Shown one piece after another: positions 33,603 to 37,280 of a stretch of DNA of 37,280 nt. The notes beneath the pieces were generated by a model. That model did not search any database. It was given only the letters and a program-made list of their open reading frames with translations, and was not told where the DNA came from. How positions within the stretch are numbered: position 1 is the first letter of the stretch; each line of letters begins with the position of its first letter. This stretch comes from an uncultured Bacteroidales bacterium. Lineage in GTDB: Bacteria > Bacteroidota > Bacteroidia > Bacteroidales > UBA932. The DNA is taken from contig CALURT010000025.1 of assembly GCA_944323245.1 (NCBI GenBank), forward strand, positions 1 through 37,280, given 5' to 3'. A program made the translations under genes and the position numbers.

Positions 33603-36600
33603 ATGAAAACCAACAGTATCATAAAATTTTTTGCAGGCTGCATCGTCGTGGCAGCGGCATTCGCTTCATGCGGGACATCGGGAAACCGTTATGATGTGGT
33701 AATAGTCGGAGGCGGCACTTCGGGTACGGCAGCGGCAATACAGGCTGCACGCAGCGGGGCGAAGGTCCTTTTGGTCGAAGAACACGAGTGGCTCGGCGGA
33801 ATGCTGACATCGGCGGGAGTGAGCGCTACTGACGGATGCTATAAATTGAGAGGCGGCATCTGGGCTGAGTTCCGCGACAGCCTTGAGGCCCATTACGGCG
33901 GACCGGAGGCCTTGAAGACCGGCTGGGTGAGCAATGTGATGTTCGAGCCATCCGTCGGGGCGAGGATATTCGCCAACATCGCCGCAAGGGAGAAGAACCT
34001 GACGGTAAAGCTCAATACTGTGGCGACAGGGTTCGAGCACACAGATGACGGCTGGAAAGTGAGTCTTTCGCAGTCTTCGGATGAAGCCGGCACACCTGCG
34101 GTCACTGATGAGGTTTCCGGAAAAATTCTCGTGGACGGTACGGAATTGGGCGATGTGGCCGCTGCGGTCGGGATTCCATACAGCATAGGCATGGAGTCAT
34201 ACCGCCTCACGGGTGAAGATATTGCTCCTGAATTTTCCAATGGCATCATTCAGGACCTTACTTACGTGATGATTCTTCAGGAGTACGACCATCCAGTGCC
34301 GATTCCCGAGCCAGACGATTACGACGTGTCGGAGTTTGCCTGCTGCTGCACCAATCCCGTGTGCAAGCACCCGAAGGAGGAATATCGGATGTGGGGGCCT
34401 CAGGATATGATTACCTACGGCAAATTGCCGAACGGGAAATATATGATCAACTGGCCTTTGGAAGGTAACGATTTCTATTGCAACGCCATAGAGATGACTC
34501 CGGAGCAGCGTGACAGCGCATTCCGTGAAGCCAAGGAGAGAAGCATAAGGTTCCTTTATTTCATGCAGAACGAACTTGGGATGAAGAATCTCGGTATCGC
34601 TGAGGAATATCCTACCGCCGACGGGCTTCCTTTCTATCCTTATCACAGGGAATCGAGGAGGATTGACGGTCAGGTCCGGTTCGACCTGAACGATTTGATG
34701 GCGCCTTACGACCAGCCGGACAGGCTTTACCGCACGGCGATAGCGGTCGGGGATTATCCGGTGGACCATCACCACACACGGTACAGCGGCTGGGAGAGCC
34801 TTCCGAACCTGTATTTCCATCCGGTCCCTTCCTACGGTCTTCCGATAGGGGTGATGATGCCTCGCATGTACGATGACATATTGGTGATAGAGAAATCCAT
34901 TTCCGTGACCAATATCGTCAATGGCAGCACACGCCTCCAGCCTGTTGTCCTCCAGCTCGGTCAGGCGGCAGGAGTGGTGGCTGCACAGGCAGTCAGGAAG
35001 AATTGCGGGGTGTCCGAGATTTCCATAAGGGAGGTGCAGGCCGAACTGCTTGATTGCGGTGCGTATCTGCTCCCGCTTCTCGACGTCGGTGTCGACAGTC
35101 CGTATTTCAAGGTCCTGCAGAGGATTGCCCTGACCGGAATCTTGCGCTACGAGGGCAGGACCGAAGGTTGGGAGAACCAGTCGTGGTTCCATATTTCGGA
35201 GTCCGTGTCAAAACGTGAACTTTTGGACGGTTTCAAGGATTTTTATGGTGGTCTGAAGCGTGAAGACGGTACGCCGCTCTCTTTCCCGTCGGCTTCGTCT
35301 GCCCCGTCGGTTTCTTCTGATGCTTCTGCTTCGTCGGTTTCGTCTGGTCTGTCGGTTTTGCCGGCAGATGGTGACGCTCCGACGGACGTCGCATATTTGG
35401 CCGGACTGGTTTCGGCTGTAGATGGCCGTCCGGTGAAGGAAATTCTGCCAGAGGTGATTTCGCTGCTGGCGGATAACCGTGTCTGTGCTTCCGGTGAGTC
35501 GCATGTATCCGAAGGCTATGCGGAAGATACGGAATTGTCCAAACTTGAATGCGCTCTCGTCATAGACGCCATGCTCGATCCGTTCGGCAGTTACGACGTT
35601 GACCTCCACGGGAGGCTTGATGCTGAACAGGAAAAGCTGATGTGGGTGGATTTGTCCGCCAACTGGGCAAGGTTCAGTTCATTGGATTCCGTGAAATATT
35701 ATTGCGAGAGGATAGCGAGGGCTGGAATGACGGCTATCGTCCTTGACGTGAAAGGTACGGCGAGCCGTGTACCGTACGACAGTGATTTCACTCCCCGCAT
35801 GACGGAATGGAAAGGTGTTCCTGCTCCTGATTTCGATTATGTCGGCGAATTCTCCAAGGCGGCCCGTGCCAACGGTCTTGGAATCTATTGTTCCATAAAC
35901 ACTTTTGCCGAAGGGCAGGGCTATTTCAAAAAAGGCCTGATATATGAGAGCCATCCGGAGTGGCAGGCTGTGAATTATGTGCCGGGCGAGGGGCTGAAGA
36001 AGCAGATTGACATTGAAAGGAAGGCCAATCTGTTTACGAATCCGGCCCTACCGGAGGTGCGGAAGCACGCCTGCGACATTCTTGCCGAGCTTGTGACGAA
36101 GTATGACATCGACGGGGTGGTTCTCGACAGGGCGAGGTATGACAATATCCAGTCTGATTTTTCGGATTATTCCCGGGAACTCTTCGAAAAATATATCGGG
36201 AAGAAACTTGACAGGTATCCTGAAGATATTTACGAATGGGTGAAGAATCCTGAGTCCGGAAAGTATGAGATAAAGAGGGGAGAGTATTTCAAACAGTGGT
36301 TGGAATGGAGGGCTTCCGTGATTTGCTCTTTCTTTGAGGAGGCCCGTGCGGCAGTCAAGGCTGCAGACCCGGATGCCGCTTTCGGAGCTTACACGGGTGC
36401 CTGGTATCCGTCCTATTATGAAGTCGGTGTGAACTGGGCAAGCAAGGATTATGATCCTTCGGAGGATTTCGACTGGGCTACGGAGAATTACAAGAATTAC
36501 GGATATGCAGAGCTTTTGGACCTTTACACCAACGGCAATTATTATCCTCTCGTGACGCTTGAGGAGTTCCGTAAGGGCAACGGTACCTATAAAAACGAAA

Positions 36601-36851
36601 CCGACAGCGGTCTGAGTTCAGGGGAACATCTCTGTGTGGAAGGAGCGTGTCTGTATTCGAGGATGCTTCTCGGTCCTGACAATCCGTTCCTCGGCGGCAT
36701 GTATGTCGAGGATTACAGGAACAATCCGGAGCAGTTCATGAAGGCCGTGCGGATGAATCTTGACAAGTCTGACGGGCTGATGGTCTTCGACCTCGTACAC
36801 ATCATCAACTTCGGTTGGTGGCAGTATCTCGAAACCGCCGTCCGACAATAA
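33603..36851 (+). CDS. FAD-dependent oxidoreductase fused to GHL10-like glycosidase (paralogue 3)
   Basis: A 1082-aa lipoprotein (SPII box FASC, C23). Residues about 30-540 are an FAD-dependent oxidoreductase of the PF12831 type: Rossmann motif VVIVGGGTSGTAAA (32-45), EEHEWLGGM, a conserved TSAGVSATDG segment, and a late dinucleotide-side motif STRLQPVVLQLGQAAG. A Cys cluster at C247-C249 and C254 is notable. A Ser-rich linker (about 559-590) and an unassigned stretch follow. From about 678 comes a complete GHL10-like barrel: MWVDLSANWARFS, YCSINTFAEG, IDGVVLDRARYDNIQSDFS (D837, D842) and YTGAWYPSYYEVGVNWAS. Oxidation of a sugar coupled to glycosidic cleavage is inferred. No convincing promoter was seen in the gap after the terminator. 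Confidence 0.83.
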   Translation: MKTNSIIKFFAGCIVVAAAFASCGTSGNRYDVVIVGGGTSGTAAAIQAARSGAKVLLVEEHEWLGGMLTSAGVSATDGCYKLRGGIWAEFRDSLEAHYGGPEALKTGWVSNVMFEPSVGARIFANIAAREKNLTVKLNTVATGFEHTDDGWKVSLSQSSDEAGTPAVTDEVSGKILVDGTELGDVAAAVGIPYSIGMESYRLTGEDIAPEFSNGIIQDLTYVMILQEYDHPVPIPEPDDYDVSEFACCCTNPVCKHPKEEYRMWGPQDMITYGKLPNGKYMINWPLEGNDFYCNAIEMTPEQRDSAFREAKERSIRFLYFMQNELGMKNLGIAEEYPTADGLPFYPYHRESRRIDGQVRFDLNDLMAPYDQPDRLYRTAIAVGDYPVDHHHTRYSGWESLPNLYFHPVPSYGLPIGVMMPRMYDDILVIEKSISVTNIVNGSTRLQPVVLQLGQAAGVVAAQAVRKNCGVSEISIREVQAELLDCGAYLLPLLDVGVDSPYFKVLQRIALTGILRYEGRTEGWENQSWFHISESVSKRELLDGFKDFYGGLKREDGTPLSFPSASSAPSVSSDASASSVSSGLSVLPADGDAPTDVAYLAGLVSAVDGRPVKEILPEVISLLADNRVCASGESHVSEGYAEDTELSKLECALVIDAMLDPFGSYDVDLHGRLDAEQEKLMWVDLSANWARFSSLDSVKYYCERIARAGMTAIVLDVKGTASRVPYDSDFTPRMTEWKGVPAPDFDYVGEFSKAARANGLGIYCSINTFAEGQGYFKKGLIYESHPEWQAVNYVPGEGLKKQIDIERKANLFTNPALPEVRKHACDILAELVTKYDIDGVVLDRARYDNIQSDFSDYSRELFEKYIGKKLDRYPEDIYEWVKNPESGKYEIKRGEYFKQWLEWRASVICSFFEEARAAVKAADPDAAFGAYTGAWYPSYYEVGVNWASKDYDPSEDFDWATENYKNYGYAELLDLYTNGNYYPLVTLEEFRKGNGTYKNETDSGLSSGEHLCVEGACLYSRMLLGPDNPFLGGMYVEDYRNNPEQFMKAVRMNLDKSDGLMVFDLVHIINFGWWQYLETAVRQ

Positions 36852-36868
36852 TCCTCTGTCTTCCTGAG

Positions 36869-36914
36869 CGGGAATTGCGATGTCATTCCGGACGGGAATT
36901 GCGATGTCATTCCG
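36869..36914 (+). repeat. 24-nt tandem duplication
   Basis: A 22-nt unit (CGGGAATTGCGATGTCATTCCG) occurs perfectly at 36869-36890 and 36893-36914, a 24-nt period. The second copy runs into the REP-like element, so the repeat end appears to have been partly duplicated. Confidence 0.85.
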
Positions 36915-36952
36915 AGCGGAGGTCCGGAGGACCGGAGTCGAGGAATCTGCCT
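36905..36952 (+). repeat. REP-like interspersed repeat, copy 2
   Basis: 47/48 identical to 10634-10681, with hairpin GGTCC-GGA-GGACC (36921-36933) and outer ATTCC/GGAAT. It lies between the convergent FAD-GHL10 gene and the Rpn-like gene, and its last two bases overlap the Rpn-like stop codon. Confidence 0.85.
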
Positions 36953-37280
36953 ACAGATCCTCGACTTCCTTTTGCGACAGGCCTGATACATCCATTATGT
37001 CGGCAATGGCATAACCTTTCGCTTTCATCGACTTTGCGACAGCGGAGATACCTTTAGCCTCACCTTCGGCAATACCCTCGGCCCGTCCTTTAGCCTCGCC
37101 GGCTGCCAGTCCCCGGGCTTCACCTTCGGCGATGCCCTCGGCAAAACCGGAGGCATGCCCTTCCTCCCGTGCAAAGTCAATGCAGTTCCTGTAGTCGTTT
37201 TCAGTCATCATATTGTCTCTGTATAATACCTGTTCCTCATGTGGCATTGCCGCAATCTGCGCCGCCTCGAACAACTTCCT
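36951..37280 (-). CDS. Rpn/PD-(D/E)XK nuclease family transposase-like protein, 3' part only
   Basis: The frame is open to the right edge, so only about the last 109 residues are present and the start lies outside the window. The segment KLFEAAQIAAMPHEEQVLY followed by an alternating Gly/Glu/Ala stretch (FAEGIAEGEARGLAAGEAKG and onward) is typical of the C-terminus of Rpn (recombination-promoting nuclease) / PD-(D/E)XK transposase-like proteins. The nuclease core is not visible, so the family call rests on the tail. The stop codon overlaps the REP-like repeat by 2 bp. Confidence 0.72.
   Translation of the reverse strand, partial: RKLFEAAQIAAMPHEEQVLYRDNMMTENDYRNCIDFAREEGHASGFAEGIAEGEARGLAAGEAKGRAEGIAEGEAKGISAVAKSMKAKGYAIADIMDVSGLSQKEVEDL

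Noticed and set aside
35277..35375. Low-complexity Ser-rich stretch as a possible frameshift or assembly join in the FAD-GHL10 gene
   Set aside because: The frame stays open on both sides and both domains are complete, so it reads as a flexible linker.
37030..37170. Repeated Gly/Glu/Ala-coding stretch as a possible CRISPR or satellite array
   Set aside because: It is an in-frame coding repeat in the tail of the Rpn-like protein, a normal feature of that family, without spacers.

Overview
The window reads as a chromosomal segment of a member of the Bacteroidota, most likely Bacteroidales. Four things point there: a SusC/SusD outer-membrane pair, many secreted lipoproteins with SPII signals, BACON and DUF5018-type surface proteins, and repeated upstream motifs of the Bacteroidota promoter type (TTG, about 18 nt, TAnnTTTG(C)). 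Genus and family cannot be fixed from the sequence alone. No rRNA, tRNA, CRISPR array, integrase or complete insertion sequence was seen.

Left part (1-12 kb) is a mosaic of stress, repair and unlinked genes. It holds a YgbA-like Cys-rich protein, a 1630-aa exonuclease-RecQ-UvrD fusion helicase, and a lipoprotein alpha/beta hydrolase with a Cys nucleophile elbow. A UvrA-like ABC ATPase without the UvrB-binding region lies divergent from a ModF-like double-ABC protein, across a 19-bp palindrome formed by two opposed -7 boxes. A DUF3737 beta-helix protein follows. A REP-like repeat at 10634-10681 recurs at 36905-36952.

Middle (11.7-16.4 kb, minus strand) is a likely catabolic/regulatory operon read right to left: Tat-exported DUF4434 TIM-barrel protein, MFS sugar porter, ROK regulator, AraC-family regulator. 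It is divergent from the large plus-strand locus, across a very AT-rich control region at 16364-16497.

Right part (16.5-36.9 kb, plus strand) is a polysaccharide-utilization-like locus. In order: GHL10-like glycosidase 1; GH20 beta-hexosaminidase fused to a CE2-like SGNH esterase; calcineurin-like metallophosphoesterase; NAGPA-type phosphodiester glycosidase; SusC; SusD; DUF5018 lipoprotein; GHL10-like glycosidase 2; BACON lipoprotein sharing the DUF5018-protein C-terminal half; a strong intrinsic terminator; and a 1082-aa FAD-dependent oxidoreductase fused to GHL10-like glycosidase 3. Together these suggest capture and dismantling of an amino-sugar glycan, possibly acylated and phosphodiester-decorated. 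The substrate is inferred, not shown. The FAD/GHL10 fusion with its two stand-alone GHL10 paralogues is the best candidate for an undescribed system. The window ends inside a minus-strand Rpn/PD-(D/E)XK transposase-like gene whose 5' end lies outside.
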